A stretch of DNA of 57,366 nucleotides from contig NZ_JAHYSG010000080.1 of NCBI RefSeq assembly GCF_022095675.1, forward strand, positions 1 to 57,366, in the 5' to 3' direction. Within the stretch, counting starts at the first letter, position 1, and each line of letters opens with the position of its first letter. Shown in pieces: positions 1 through 8,968 of this stretch. The DNA is from Dactylosporangium sp. AC04546 (GTDB lineage: Bacteria; Actinomycetota; Actinomycetes; Mycobacteriales; Micromonosporaceae). Both the position numbers and the translations under genes were made by a program. The notes under the pieces were generated by a model, which was given only the letters and a program-made list of their open reading frames with translations, made no database searches and was not told where the DNA came from.

Positions 1-150
1 CACCACCTCCGCCCGCACCACCTCCGCGCGGCGCCCACCCGCCGCCGGGCTGGCGGCGGGTTCGGCCGGACAGGCGCGTTCAGCCCCGTCAGCAGCGGGT
101 AGAACGCGCCCGGCACCACCCACAGACGTCAACGCAGTCAGGAGAAGCAG
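1..150. other. Left-edge non-coding stretch upstream of the DUF892 gene
   Basis: GC-rich sequence with a short direct repeat (caccacctccg twice within the first 30 bases) and no convincing open frame. The only functional element I can support is a ribosome binding site, AGGAG, about 8 nt before the ATG at 151. The promoter of the DUF892 gene should lie here, but I could not pick out clear -35/-10 boxes. Confidence 0.4.
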
Positions 151-645
151 ATGGCACTCGACAACCCGGCCGACCTGTTCCTCTACGAGCTGTCGGGCAT
201 GTACGACGCCGAGCGCAAGAGCAACCAGATGGTGGGTGAGATCCTGGGGCACGCGGAGCACAGCCCGCTCGCCCAGATCCTGCGCGCCCAGCAGCAGCAG
301 GGCCAGCAGAAGATCCAGAACATCGAGACGTGCTTCGCGATGCTCGAGATGGAGCCGATGGACGTCCCGTGCGCGGCGATCGACGGCATGCGCGCCGAGT
401 TCCAGGCGTTCAGCAACCAGCACCCGTCGACCGAGGCCATGGAGATCTACACCGTCGACGCCGAGACGAAGCTCGCGCACTTCGGCATGGCCGGCTACCG
501 CGGCCTGATCGACAAGGCACTCCTCATGGGCGAGATGCAGTGCGCCCAGATCCTGCAGACCAACCTGGTCCAGAAGCAGGAGAACGCGGGCACGTTCGAG
601 CGGATCAGCCACGAGCTGGGTCAGCGGGTGGCCATGACCGTCTGA
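151..645 (+). CDS. DUF892 (YciE/YciF-type) ferritin-like stress protein
   Basis: The 164-aa product is almost entirely helical. It has the spaced Glu/His pattern of the DUF892 family, a ferritin-like four-helix bundle of about 160 residues, so length is normal. Its start MALDNPADLFLYELSGMYDA matches the usual family N-terminus with the L-x-D-x-Y-x-AE feature, and ExxH-type pairs recur (for example GHAEHS near residue 33). No signal peptide, so cytosolic. The family is known as stress-induced and is thought to bind metal; the biochemical role is not settled. A good AGGAG ribosome site supports the start. It stands alone and is followed by a strong hairpin terminator. Confidence 0.85.
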   Translation: MALDNPADLFLYELSGMYDAERKSNQMVGEILGHAEHSPLAQILRAQQQQGQQKIQNIETCFAMLEMEPMDVPCAAIDGMRAEFQAFSNQHPSTEAMEIYTVDAETKLAHFGMAGYRGLIDKALLMGEMQCAQILQTNLVQKQENAGTFERISHELGQRVAMTV

Positions 646-652
646 CCGCCCA

Positions 653-681
653 GCGGGGCCGTCACCGAGGGACGGCCCCGC
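653..681. terminator. Bidirectional hairpin terminator
   Basis: An 11-bp perfect inverted repeat: GCGGGGCCGTC at 653-663 pairs with GACGGCCCCGC at 671-681 across a 7-nt loop. It lies 8 nt after the DUF892 stop codon and also downstream of the leftward ABC exporter operon ending at 746. There is no U-run, which is usual for actinobacterial hairpin terminators. Confidence 0.8.
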
Positions 682-700
682 GCCCCCCACCGCCCAGTTC

Positions 701-777
701 GTCATGCGCCCGGCACCTCGAACACCACCAGCGTCGCCCGGGTCGTCATGCGTCCCGCACCTCGAACACCACCAGCG
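701..777. repeat. 44-bp-period tandem duplication at the 3' end of the permease gene
   Basis: Bases 701-733 and 745-777 are the same 33-nt sequence with two substitutions, offset by 44 bp. The second copy holds the last codons and stop of the permease gene (...VVFEVRDA). The first lies just downstream and would encode a near copy of that C-terminus (LVVFEVPGA). This looks like a local duplication of the gene's 3' end. Confidence 0.85.
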
Positions 778-1588
778 CCGCCACGACCGCCGCCGCGGCG
801 TACACCCCGAGCACCCCCAGCCCGGCCCACGGCCCGATGTCCGGCGGCTGCAGGTGCCGGGTCACCTGGACGGCCAGCCCGGCATCCATCGGCGCATACC
901 GATGCAGCCTCCGCTCCCACCGCGCGTTCGACACCAGCGACGCGACCAGCGGTGCTATGTACAGCAGCACCAGCACCCCGGTGATCGCGCCGGCGGTGTC
1001 CCGCACGAGCACGGCGACCCCGGCACTCAGCAGCCCGATCAGCACCAGGTACAGCACGGTGCCGATCGCCGCCCGCCGCGTCGGCTCGTCGGCGAGGGAC
1101 AGCGGCGGGTGCCCGTTGGCCGCGGTGAACCCGCGACCGGGCAGCACCCAGCGCCCCACGAGCAGCGACACTCCGACCGCCACCGTCGCGGCGACGAGCA
1201 CCGTCCCCGCCACGACGGCGAACTTGCCGGCCAGCGCCCACGCTCGCCTTGGCAGCGCCATGACCGAGGTGTGGACCATCCCGGTCGCGTACTCGTTGCC
1301 GACCGCCAGCACGGCCAGCACGACCACGGCCGCCTGACTGAGCCGCACCCCGAACAGGCTGAGCCGAACCGTGTCCTCGGCACACGGTGTCCCGCAACCG
1401 TCGCTGCTGAGCGTGCCGGTCATCGCCAGCCCGAGCCCGACCGTCAGGGCCACGATGCCCAGCGCCAGCCACCCGGTGCTCTGCACGGTCCGCAGCTTGG
1501 TCCACTCGGCGTGGAGGGCTCCGCCGAGCGGGCCGCCCCCGTGGCGCCGCCCGCTCCGACGGCCGAGGCCGCGCTCCAGGGTGCTCAT
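746..1588 (-). CDS. ABC transporter permease, small
   Basis: A membrane permease of about 280 aa. The N-terminal motif LHAEWTKLRTVQSTGW (residues ~22-37) is typical of actinobacterial ABC-2-type permeases and is shared with the next gene. About six hydrophobic segments follow. The start ATG at 1588 overlaps the stop of the upstream permease (TCAT on the top strand, an ATGA junction), so I prefer it to an upstream in-frame ATG. It is the third gene of a leftward operon ATPase-permease-permease, so it probably forms half of a heterodimeric exporter channel. Substrate is unknown. The adjacent divergent two-component system suggests stress- or antibiotic-responsive expression, which is inference. 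Confidence 0.8.
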   Translation of the reverse strand: MSTLERGLGRRSGRRHGGGPLGGALHAEWTKLRTVQSTGWLALGIVALTVGLGLAMTGTLSSDGCGTPCAEDTVRLSLFGVRLSQAAVVVLAVLAVGNEYATGMVHTSVMALPRRAWALAGKFAVVAGTVLVAATVAVGVSLLVGRWVLPGRGFTAANGHPPLSLADEPTRRAAIGTVLYLVLIGLLSAGVAVLVRDTAGAITGVLVLLYIAPLVASLVSNARWERRLHRYAPMDAGLAVQVTRHLQPPDIGPWAGLGVLGVYAAAAVVAALVVFEVRDA

Positions 1589-3066
1589 GCGTCCCGCCTC
1601 CGCAGTAGCCACCAAGCGATGGCGAGGGTCACCGCGGCGTACACCGAGACGACGGTCAGCCCGGCCGCAGGCCCGATCATCGACCACGGGTCAGCGAGCG
1701 TCGTGGTGGGCGGCTTCGCCCGCCAGGTCGCGAGCCCGCCGGCCGGGGTCAGCTGCATGACCCAGCGGCCGATCGAGAGCGGCAGGATCGACGAGAGGAT
1801 CACCGGCACCACGATGAGCACGACCACGGTCGTGATCGCCGTCGCGCTGTGCCGCAGCACCGTGCCGAGCGCCATCGCGAACACCGTGAGGATCGCGACG
1901 AACAGCGACGTCAGCAGCAGCGCGCGCAGCACCGGCGGATCGGTCAGCGAGTACTCCGGATATGCAGGCGGCGCGAAGCCGTGCTCCTGCAGCACCGGCT
2001 GTGCCGCCAGCAGCACGACACCACCGCCCAGCAGGGTCATCACGAACGCCGCCGAGCCGATCACGATCGCCTTCGCCGCCAGCGTCCGGCCGCGCCGGGG
2101 GTTGGCCGCGAATGTCGTCCGGATCATGTCCTTGCGGTACTCCGACGTCACGAACAGCACCCCGACCGCCGCCAGCGCCATGAGGCCGGGCAGCACCCCG
2201 AACAGCGCGATCGACACGACGTCGTCGTCGGGCGGGTTCGGCTTGATCTGCCCGCCGCCGGTGATCGTGAACGTGCCGTCGCGCTCGACGACGCCGGCCA
2301 CCTTCACCCCGGGCAGCGGGGGTCCCGCGCTCCCGGACTCATCGCCGGTCTCCTTCGGCCCGGTCCGCGGCCGCTGCACCGAGTCGGCCTCCCACGGACC
2401 GGTAGCGGCGGTGTCGAGGCGGACGTTGTCGAACGTCGCCGTGCTCCGCGTCCCCTCCTCCCCCACCGCCGTGCTGCCGGCGCTGCGCCTGATGATGACC
2501 TTCGGTGCCGAGTTCACGAACATCCCGACCTCGACGTCCCGGGGGAGCTTGGCCGCCGTCACATGGCCGACCTTGGTCCAGCTCGACCCGTCGGCCGACT
2601 CGTACCCGGTGATCACCGATCCCTGCCGCGTCAGCCGCAGCCAGATCGGCGCCGTCCGGTCACCGCCCCGGACGTCGGTCATGTAATCGGACTCCAGGTG
2701 CACGCCGTCCTTCGGCGTCACTCGTAACGCCACATACCGGGAGCCGCTCGTCAGCCCATCCTTGACGATCAACCCGGCGCTGGCGTCGGTGCCGCTGTCC
2801 TCCAGCTTGTCGACCCGGGCCGTGATCGTGCCGTCGCCCGACATCGTCTGGTGGGCGAACTCGAACTCGTCGACGACCGGCTGTCCGTCCGGCCCGACCA
2901 CGAAGTTGGGATACTGGTTCGCATCGGAGCCGCTGCTCGACGAGACGAGCAGGCCGATCATCACGATCAGTATCCCGGAGCACAGCAGCGTCAGCACCCA
3001 CCGCCGCACGGTGCGCAGCTTCGTCCACTCGGCGCGCAGCGTGGCGCCGAACCCGTCGCCCCTCAT
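1585..3066 (-). CDS. ABC transporter permease with a large extracytoplasmic beta-rich insert
   Basis: 493 aa. It opens with RAEWTKLRTVRRWVLTLLCSG, the shared ABC-2 permease N-terminus with the first membrane segment. Then comes an insert of about 200 residues before the remaining membrane segments. The insert (roughly residues 45-245) contains DGTITARVDKLEDSG, SAGLIVKDG and SADGSSWTKVG, which are the hallmarks of the DUF1349/LamG-like jelly-roll fold used for ligand or glycan binding. The C-terminal ~220 residues carry the other five or so membrane helices. The start at 3066 is set by a GAGGTGG ribosome site 6 nt upstream. It lies 10 nt after the ATPase and overlaps the next permease by 4 nt. 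Confidence 0.8.
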   Translation of the reverse strand: MRGDGFGATLRAEWTKLRTVRRWVLTLLCSGILIVMIGLLVSSSSGSDANQYPNFVVGPDGQPVVDEFEFAHQTMSGDGTITARVDKLEDSGTDASAGLIVKDGLTSGSRYVALRVTPKDGVHLESDYMTDVRGGDRTAPIWLRLTRQGSVITGYESADGSSWTKVGHVTAAKLPRDVEVGMFVNSAPKVIIRRSAGSTAVGEEGTRSTATFDNVRLDTAATGPWEADSVQRPRTGPKETGDESGSAGPPLPGVKVAGVVERDGTFTITGGGQIKPNPPDDDVVSIALFGVLPGLMALAAVGVLFVTSEYRKDMIRTTFAANPRRGRTLAAKAIVIGSAAFVMTLLGGGVVLLAAQPVLQEHGFAPPAYPEYSLTDPPVLRALLLTSLFVAILTVFAMALGTVLRHSATAITTVVVLIVVPVILSSILPLSIGRWVMQLTPAGGLATWRAKPPTTTLADPWSMIGPAAGLTVVSVYAAVTLAIAWWLLRRRDA

Positions 3067-3076
3067 CGCATCCACC

Positions 3077-3994
3077 TCAACGTCCGCTCGCGCTGAACTC
3101 GACACCCTCGCGGGTCAGCTCCATGTAGGCCTCCTCCAGCGAGGCCCGGTGCTGGCGGAGCTCCGCGAACGGCACGCCGCCACCGGTGAGCACGGCACTG
3201 ACCCGCTCCCCCGGCAGACCCTCCACGGACAGCTGGTCCTCACCGGTGGCGGCGACCGTCCCGCCCGCGTTGGCCAACAGCGTCATCGCCTCGGCCCGCT
3301 GCGTGGTGCGCACCTCGACCCGGCCCTTCGACGCTGCGGCGAGCAGCTCCGAGACCTTCATGTCGGCGATCAGCCGGCCCCGGCCGACCGCGATCAGGTG
3401 GTCGGCGGTGCCCTCCAGCTCGCTCATCAGGTGGCTCGACACGAGCACGACCCGGCCCTCGGCGGCCAGCGACCGCAGCAGGCCGCGGATCCAGACGATG
3501 CCCTCCGGGTCCAGCCCGTTGACCGGCTCGTCGAGCAGCAGGACGGTCGGATCGCCGAGCAACGCAGCGGCGATCCCCAGCCGCTGCCGCATCCCGAGCG
3601 AGAAGCCGCCGGCCCGGCGCCGGGCGGCCGAGGCGATGCCGGTCATCTCGAGCACCTCACCGACCCGACGCTTGGCGATCCCGTTGCTGTGGGCGAGCCA
3701 CAGCAGGTGGTCGCGCGCCGACCGGCCGGGATGCACCGCGGCCGCGTCCAGCAGGGCTCCGACCTGCGTGAGCGGCTGGCGGAGCGAGCGATACGGCACG
3801 CCGTTGACAAGCGCCTGGCCCTCGTCCGGCGCATCGAGCCCCATGATCACACGCATCGTCGTCGACTTGCCGGCCCCGTTCGGACCGACGAATCCGGTCA
3901 CCTCGCCCGGCCGGACGGTAAAGGTCAGGCCGTCGACGGCGACGACCGAGCGGTACCGCTTCCGGACCGCGCCTACCTCGATGGATGGCTGCAT
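3077..3994 (-). CDS. ABC transporter ATP-binding protein (exporter type)
   Basis: 305 aa from the ATG at 3994. Visible motifs: Walker A GPNGAGKST near residue 38; signature SLGMRQRLGIAAALL, with the usual SGG replaced by SLG; Walker B VLLLDEP; and the H-loop SSHLMSE. The ~85-residue C-terminal extension is typical of CcmA/DrrA-like drug and lantibiotic exporter ATPases. It energises the two permeases encoded immediately downstream. The gene is divergent from the histidine kinase gene across a 146-bp region containing palindromic sites. Upstream in-frame codons exist, but the family N-terminus (IEVGAVRKRYRSV) begins here. Confidence 0.9.
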   Translation of the reverse strand: MQPSIEVGAVRKRYRSVVAVDGLTFTVRPGEVTGFVGPNGAGKSTTMRVIMGLDAPDEGQALVNGVPYRSLRQPLTQVGALLDAAAVHPGRSARDHLLWLAHSNGIAKRRVGEVLEMTGIASAARRRAGGFSLGMRQRLGIAAALLGDPTVLLLDEPVNGLDPEGIVWIRGLLRSLAAEGRVVLVSSHLMSELEGTADHLIAVGRGRLIADMKVSELLAAASKGRVEVRTTQRAEAMTLLANAGGTVAATGEDQLSVEGLPGERVSAVLTGGGVPFAELRQHRASLEEAYMELTREGVEFSASGR

Positions 3995-4052
3995 GGCGTC
4001 GACGGTACGAACTCGGCGGCGCCGCGTCGTCACGCCACAGAGCTGTCCCGGA

Positions 4053-4083
4053 CATCCCTGACGTGAGGGATGCATCCCCCACG
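4053..4083. promoter_or_regulatory. Clustered palindromic operator between the ABC exporter and two-component genes
   Basis: Three copies of the half-site CATCCC/GGGATG occur in 26 bases. CATCCCT (4053-4059) pairs with AGGGATG (4066-4072), and GGGATGCATCCC (4067-4078) is a perfect 12-bp palindrome. The latter extends to a 22-bp imperfect palindrome (4062-4083) with one mismatched pair. The site lies between the divergent starts at 3994 and 4141. This position suits a dimeric response regulator, most simply the NarL-type one encoded at 5421-6095. Confidence 0.6.
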
Positions 4084-4140
4084 AGAGCTACTGGAGAACG
4101 GCTGGCGCGGGGGACGCCGGACCGGCCGGCCGCGACCACA

Positions 4141-5424
4141 ATGGCGGATGTGAACCGGGTGCTGGAGCGAACGCTGTCGGCGGGCCGAGCGGCCGTCGCC
4201 ACCAGGCAGTGGCCGCTGGCCTGCGCGTTCGTCCTCGGCTTCCTCGCGCTGCAGGAACTGGACTGGGCGAGCCGGCTGACCCTCACCACGACACTGCTGG
4301 GCCTGTCGGTGACGCTGCCGCTCGCGTTGGGCCGGGCCGCGCCGGGCCTGGCAGCCGCGTTCGTCGCCGCGGGTGCGCTGGTGACCTTGCTTTCCGGTGT
4401 ACCGCTGACCGTGGCCGCCATCGCCGCACTCGGCGGCATGTATTTCGTGGCCGGGCGGCGCGTTCGCGGACGGCGGGGCGCCCTGCTGGTGGCGCCGTTC
4501 GTGGTCTATGCGCTGGCACCGGCCGGCGTCACATTCGCCGACCCCGGCGGCGGCAGCACCGGCACCGGTGGGCGGGCGTTCGCGGTCACGCTGCTCGCGC
4601 TCACCGGCGGTGCCGTGCTGCTCGGCTCGTCGCACCGGGCCCGGGTCGAGGCCGCCCGGCGGGACCACGACGACCGCCGGATCGCCGACACGCTGCTCGA
4701 CCACGTGGCGCGGGGCGAGCGCGCCCGCATCGCCCGCGAGCTGCACGACGTCGTCGCCCACCACATCTCGATGATCGCGGTGCAGGCGGAGGCGGCGCGG
4801 CTGACGACCCAGGGCATGCCGCCGGAGGGCGAGAAGCGCCTGTTGGCGATCGGTGACACCGCACGGTCGGCGCTGACCGAGATGCGCCGCCTGCTCAACG
4901 TGCTCCGCGAAGACTCCGGCGAGGTGCCGACCCGCCGGCCGCAGCCCGGCCTGCGGCAGCTCAACGAGCTGATCGACGAGGCACGCCGGCTGAACGGGGC
5001 GAGCACGCGGCTCATCGTCCGCGGCCGGGTCGCGCCGCTCGGCCCGGGTGTCGAGCTGACCGCGTTCCGGATCGTGCAGGAGGCGCTGACCAACGCGCGC
5101 CGGCACGCGCCCGGGGCGGCCGTCGACGTCGAGTTGGACTACGGCGAGCGGGAGCTGCTGCTGCGCGTCCGGGACAACGGCCCGGGAACTCGGACGGCGG
5201 ATGGTCACCACGCCTGGCACGAGCGCCGACCGGTCCTGGTTGTGCCGAGCTCCAGTTCCGCTGCGGCCAGGGCCCGGACCGTGATCGCGGCCGAGGGTGG
5301 GCACGGGCTGACCGGGATGCGGGAGCGGGCTGCGATGCTCGGGGGCACCGTGTACGCGGGGCCGGGGCCGGCGGGCGGGTTTCTGGTCGAGGTGCGGTTG
5401 CCGGTCGAGGGGGACGACGGATGA
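4141..5424 (+). CDS. NarL-family sensor histidine kinase (HisKA_3)
   Basis: 427 aa. Four to five hydrophobic segments occupy residues ~18-165. The dimerisation/phosphoacceptor box is ERARIARELHDVVAHH, with phospho-His near residue 202. The HATPase domain has an N-box around EALTNARRHAP (~315-325) and DNGPG (~345). Between DNGPG and GHGLTGMRERAAMLGG there is an extra ~35 residues, including a Ser/Ala-rich run, where relatives have about 10. It probably senses a membrane or envelope signal and phosphorylates the response regulator whose ATG overlaps its stop. ATG 4141 is chosen because family sequence begins there. Confidence 0.85.
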   Translation: MADVNRVLERTLSAGRAAVATRQWPLACAFVLGFLALQELDWASRLTLTTTLLGLSVTLPLALGRAAPGLAAAFVAAGALVTLLSGVPLTVAAIAALGGMYFVAGRRVRGRRGALLVAPFVVYALAPAGVTFADPGGGSTGTGGRAFAVTLLALTGGAVLLGSSHRARVEAARRDHDDRRIADTLLDHVARGERARIARELHDVVAHHISMIAVQAEAARLTTQGMPPEGEKRLLAIGDTARSALTEMRRLLNVLREDSGEVPTRRPQPGLRQLNELIDEARRLNGASTRLIVRGRVAPLGPGVELTAFRIVQEALTNARRHAPGAAVDVELDYGERELLLRVRDNGPGTRTADGHHAWHERRPVLVVPSSSSAAARARTVIAAEGGHGLTGMRERAAMLGGTVYAGPGPAGGFLVEVRLPVEGDDG

Positions 5425-6095
5425 TGACGGTACGGATCGTGGTGGCGGACGATCACGAGGTGGTGCGCAACGCGTTCGCGGCGTTGCTGGAGACACAGGC
5501 CGACCTGTCGGTGCTTACCACCGTCGCCGACGGGGCGGCGGCGGTGCGGGCCTGCCGGGACGGGCAGCCCGATCTGGTGCTGATGGACGTGCGCATGCCG
5601 GTCATGGACGGGATCGAGGCGACCCGGCGGATCATCGAGGCCGGCGGGGCGCGGGCGCCACGGATTCTGATGCTCACGACGTTCGACCTGGACGAGCATG
5701 TCTACGACGCGTTGACGGCCGGGGCGAGCGGGTTCCTGTTGAAGGACGTCACGGCCGAGCGCCTGTTCGACGCGGTGCGGGTGGTCGCGGCCGGGGAGGC
5801 GTTACTGGCCCCGACGGTGACGCGGCGGCTGATCGCGGAGTTCGCCCGGCTGCGGCCGCAGACGCGCGCGGCCTCGACGCTGGGCGACGTGCTGACCCCG
5901 CGCGAGACCGAGGTGCTGCGGCTGATCGCGGGCGGCCTGTCGAACCCGGAGATCGCCGACCGGCTGGTGGTGGGCGAGGAGACGATCAAGACCCACGTCA
6001 GCCGGGTGCTCACCAAGCTCGGGCTGCGCGATCGGACGCAGGCGGTCATCGCGGCGTACGAGTCCGGCCTGGTCGTCCCCGGCGGCACCGTCTAG
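5421..6095 (+). CDS. NarL/FixJ-family response regulator
   Basis: 224 aa. The receiver domain (1-~120) has the acidic pair VVADDHE, phospho-Asp in LVLMDVRMPVMDG (D56), Thr in LMLTTFD and Lys in FLLKDV. The C-terminal LuxR-type helix-turn-helix starts at LTPRETEVLRLIAGG and contains SNPEIADRLVVGEETIKTHV. The start codons overlap the kinase stop (ATGA), indicating translational coupling. The likely target is the palindromic cluster at 4053-4083, controlling the divergent ABC exporter and its own operon; that target is inferred from position. Confidence 0.92.
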   Translation: MMTVRIVVADDHEVVRNAFAALLETQADLSVLTTVADGAAAVRACRDGQPDLVLMDVRMPVMDGIEATRRIIEAGGARAPRILMLTTFDLDEHVYDALTAGASGFLLKDVTAERLFDAVRVVAAGEALLAPTVTRRLIAEFARLRPQTRAASTLGDVLTPRETEVLRLIAGGLSNPEIADRLVVGEETIKTHVSRVLTKLGLRDRTQAVIAAYESGLVVPGGTV

Positions 6096-6290
6096 CCCGG
6101 CACGGAAGGGGCAGAAAGGCAGCGGGAAGGGAGCCCGCACGGGAAGGAACAGGCGCACGGGGCGGGCGTGCGGCGGAATCGCGGGTGGCTGCGGCGCGGC
6201 GTGGGCCGGAGCCGGGGCGGCGCGGGGCGGGTGCGCCGTGCGGAAGGCTGTGCGCGGTGCGGAGGGCGCCGCTGGGTGAGGGGTGGAGGT

Positions 6291-6329
6291 CCCCGGCGGG
6301 CGCGGTGCGAAGCAGCGCGCCCGCCGGGG
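6291..6329. terminator. 14-bp hairpin terminator between convergent genes
   Basis: CCCCGGCGGGCGCG (6291-6304) pairs perfectly with CGCGCCCGCCGGGG (6316-6329) across an 11-nt loop, and TTGTTTGT follows on the top strand. It separates the rightward response regulator from the leftward trypsin gene. The rest of the 6096-6336 gap is GC-rich with no other supported feature. Confidence 0.85.
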
Positions 6330-6336
6330 TTGTTTG

Positions 6337-7206
<870 letters not shown>

Positions 7207-7992
7207 TCATACCGGCGACACGGCGGCGAGCACCGTCGTCTCGGTTTCCGGGTCGGTGACGACGTGCGGGGCCAGGCCGGCCGCCGACAGGATCTCCCGC
7301 GCCGCCGCCAGCTGTGGTACACCCGCCTCGGTCAGCAGCGTCCCGCCGGGAGCCAGCCACGCCGGCGCCTCGCGGGCCACCCGGCGCAGGATGTCCAGGC
7401 CGTCCGGGCCGCCGTCCAGGGCCGCCCGCGCCTCGTGGACGCGGAACTCCTCCGGGAGGTACGCGATCTCGGCGGTGGGAACGTACGGGACGTTCGCCAG
7501 CAGGATCTCGACGGTGCCGCGCAGGTCGGGAGGCAGCGGCTCGAAGAGGTCGCCGCAGTACACCGACGAAACGGGCGACGAGGCCAGGTTGCGCCGGGCG
7601 CATTCGACGGCGCGCGGGTCGACGTCAGTGGCCACCAGGCGTACCTCCGGGTGGCCCCGCGTCACCACCAGGCCGAGCGCGCCCGTGCCGCAGCACAGGT
7701 CGAGCACGGTCCCGACGGGCATCAGGGACCGGGCCGTGGTGGTCAGCAGCTCGGTACGGTGGCGGGGAACGAACACGCCGTCCGTCACCGCGACCCGGAC
7801 GCCGGCGAAGGTGGCCCACCCGAGGACGTGCTCCAGTGGGGCGCCGGCGGTGCGGCGAGCGATCATGGACTCGAGATGGTCACCCGAGCGGGCCTCGGCG
7901 TGCAGGAGTGCGGCCTCGTCCTCGGCGAAGACGCAGCCGGCCGCCCGCAGGCGGGCGACGGTCCCGGCGACGGACGACGCGATGGACGACAC
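7207..7992 (-). CDS. PrmC-related protein-(glutamine-N5) methyltransferase, unknown substrate
   Basis: About 261 aa from a GTG at 7992; the start is tentative, with no strong ribosome site. The SAM-binding motif is VLDLCCGTGALGLVV (E/DxGxG type). The release-factor methyltransferase NPPY motif appears as NVPY (LLANVPYVP), and the usual PRPETE region appears as FVPRHRTELL. These variants fit the actinobacterial PrmC-related family (TIGR03704-like), whose target protein is unknown, rather than true PrmC. Cytosolic. It is downstream of a decayed oxidoreductase gene on the opposite strand and not part of an obvious operon. Confidence 0.75.
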   Translation of the reverse strand: MSSIASSVAGTVARLRAAGCVFAEDEAALLHAEARSGDHLESMIARRTAGAPLEHVLGWATFAGVRVAVTDGVFVPRHRTELLTTTARSLMPVGTVLDLCCGTGALGLVVTRGHPEVRLVATDVDPRAVECARRNLASSPVSSVYCGDLFEPLPPDLRGTVEILLANVPYVPTAEIAYLPEEFRVHEARAALDGGPDGLDILRRVAREAPAWLAPGGTLLTEAGVPQLAAAREILSAAGLAPHVVTDPETETTVLAAVSPV

Positions 7993-8016
7993 AAGGGAGG
8001 CTACCAAGCCCCGCGT

Positions 8017-8337
8017 GTGCCCGGCATCGAGGCGTCCGGGGTCGTCGACGACCCCAACGGTACCGACCTGGAACGAGGGCAGCAGGTCGTGACCACGTGG
8101 CTCGTGCGCGACTTCTACCCGATCGGGTACCTGCCCCGGGGCGTGCGCCTCTCGGCGTACGGCGGGGAGAGCGACGACCTGCCGCAGGAGGTCCTCCAGC
8201 GCTGCCTCGACCGGATCGCCGCCGACGAAATGTCGCTGGGCCCGGTCCACACCTACCCGCTCGACGACATCCGGCAGGCGCACACCGACCTGGAGCAGGG
8301 AACGAAGGTGGGCAAGCTGGTCGGCATCACGCGTTGA
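8017..8337 (+). pseudogene. Remnant of an MDR-type (quinone/zinc) oxidoreductase
   Basis: This frame reads VPGIEASGVVDDPNGTDLERG, matching the N-terminal GroES-like region of quinone-oxidoreductase-type dehydrogenases. It then jumps directly to a C-terminal block (WLVRDFYPIGYLPRGVRLSAYGG ... YPLDDIRQAHTDLEQGTKVGKLVG, given here with gaps). A normal member is ~320-330 aa; here only ~107 codons remain, and the NAD(P)-binding centre with its Rossmann glycines is missing. I read it as an internal deletion with both flanks left in frame. Its 3' end overlaps the response regulator gene by 11 bp. Confidence 0.75.
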
Positions 8338-8968
8338 GGTACGCCAGCACGGCCAGCACCCGGCGGTTGTCGTCCTCCGACGGCGGCAGGCCCAGCTTGG
8401 TGAAGATGTTGTTGATGTGCTTGCCGACGGCCTTCTCGGTCACGTAGAGCCGGCCCGCGATCGCCACGTTGGAGCGCCCCTCGGCCATCAGCCCGAGCAC
8501 CTCCCGCTCGCGCGGGGTGAGGGCGCGGGTGGGCGCGCCGGCGTTGCGGGCCAGCAGCTGCGAGACCACCTCCGGGTCCATCGCGGTGCCGCCCTGGGCG
8601 ACCCGGCGCACCGCGTCGATGAACTCGGCGACGGTCGCGACCCGGTCCTTCAGCAGGTACCCGACCCCGCCGCGGCGGTCGGAGAGCAGCTCCCGCGCGT
8701 ACAGCTGCTCGACGTGCTGCGAGAGCACCAGCACCGGCAGGCCGGGCGCCTCGGTGCGGGCCGCGATCGCCGCGCGCAGGCCCTCGTCGGTGAACGTCGG
8801 CGGGAGCCGTACGTCGACGACGGCCACGTCGGGCCGGTGGGCGAGCAGGGCCGCGCGCAGGTCGGTGCCGTTGTCGACCGCCTCGACGACCTCGAACCCG
8901 TACGCGGTCAGGAGCCGGATCAGCCCGTCGCGGAGGAGGGCGAGATCCTCGGCGATGACAACTCGCAC
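8327..8968 (-). CDS. LuxR/NarL-family response regulator (second system)
   Basis: 213 aa from GTG 8968. The receiver has VVIAEDLALLRDG, phospho-Asp in VAVVDVRLPP, Ser in VLVLSQHV and Lys in GYLLKDRVAT. The C-terminal helix-turn-helix reads LTPREREVLGLMAEGRSN ... VTEKAVGKHINNIF. The DDNRRVLAVLAYL tail is typical of regulators paired with PF13796-type sensor kinases. The gene begins inside the last 49 bp of the kinase gene, so the two are coupled. Targets are unknown. Confidence 0.9.
   Translation of the reverse strand: MRVVIAEDLALLRDGLIRLLTAYGFEVVEAVDNGTDLRAALLAHRPDVAVVDVRLPPTFTDEGLRAAIAARTEAPGLPVLVLSQHVEQLYARELLSDRRGGVGYLLKDRVATVAEFIDAVRRVAQGGTAMDPEVVSQLLARNAGAPTRALTPREREVLGLMAEGRSNVAIAGRLYVTEKAVGKHINNIFTKLGLPPSEDDNRRVLAVLAYLNA

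Noticed and set aside
4141..4143. An upstream start for the first histidine kinase near 3985
   Set aside because: That extension would overlap the divergent ATPase start and the operator palindromes and has no family similarity.
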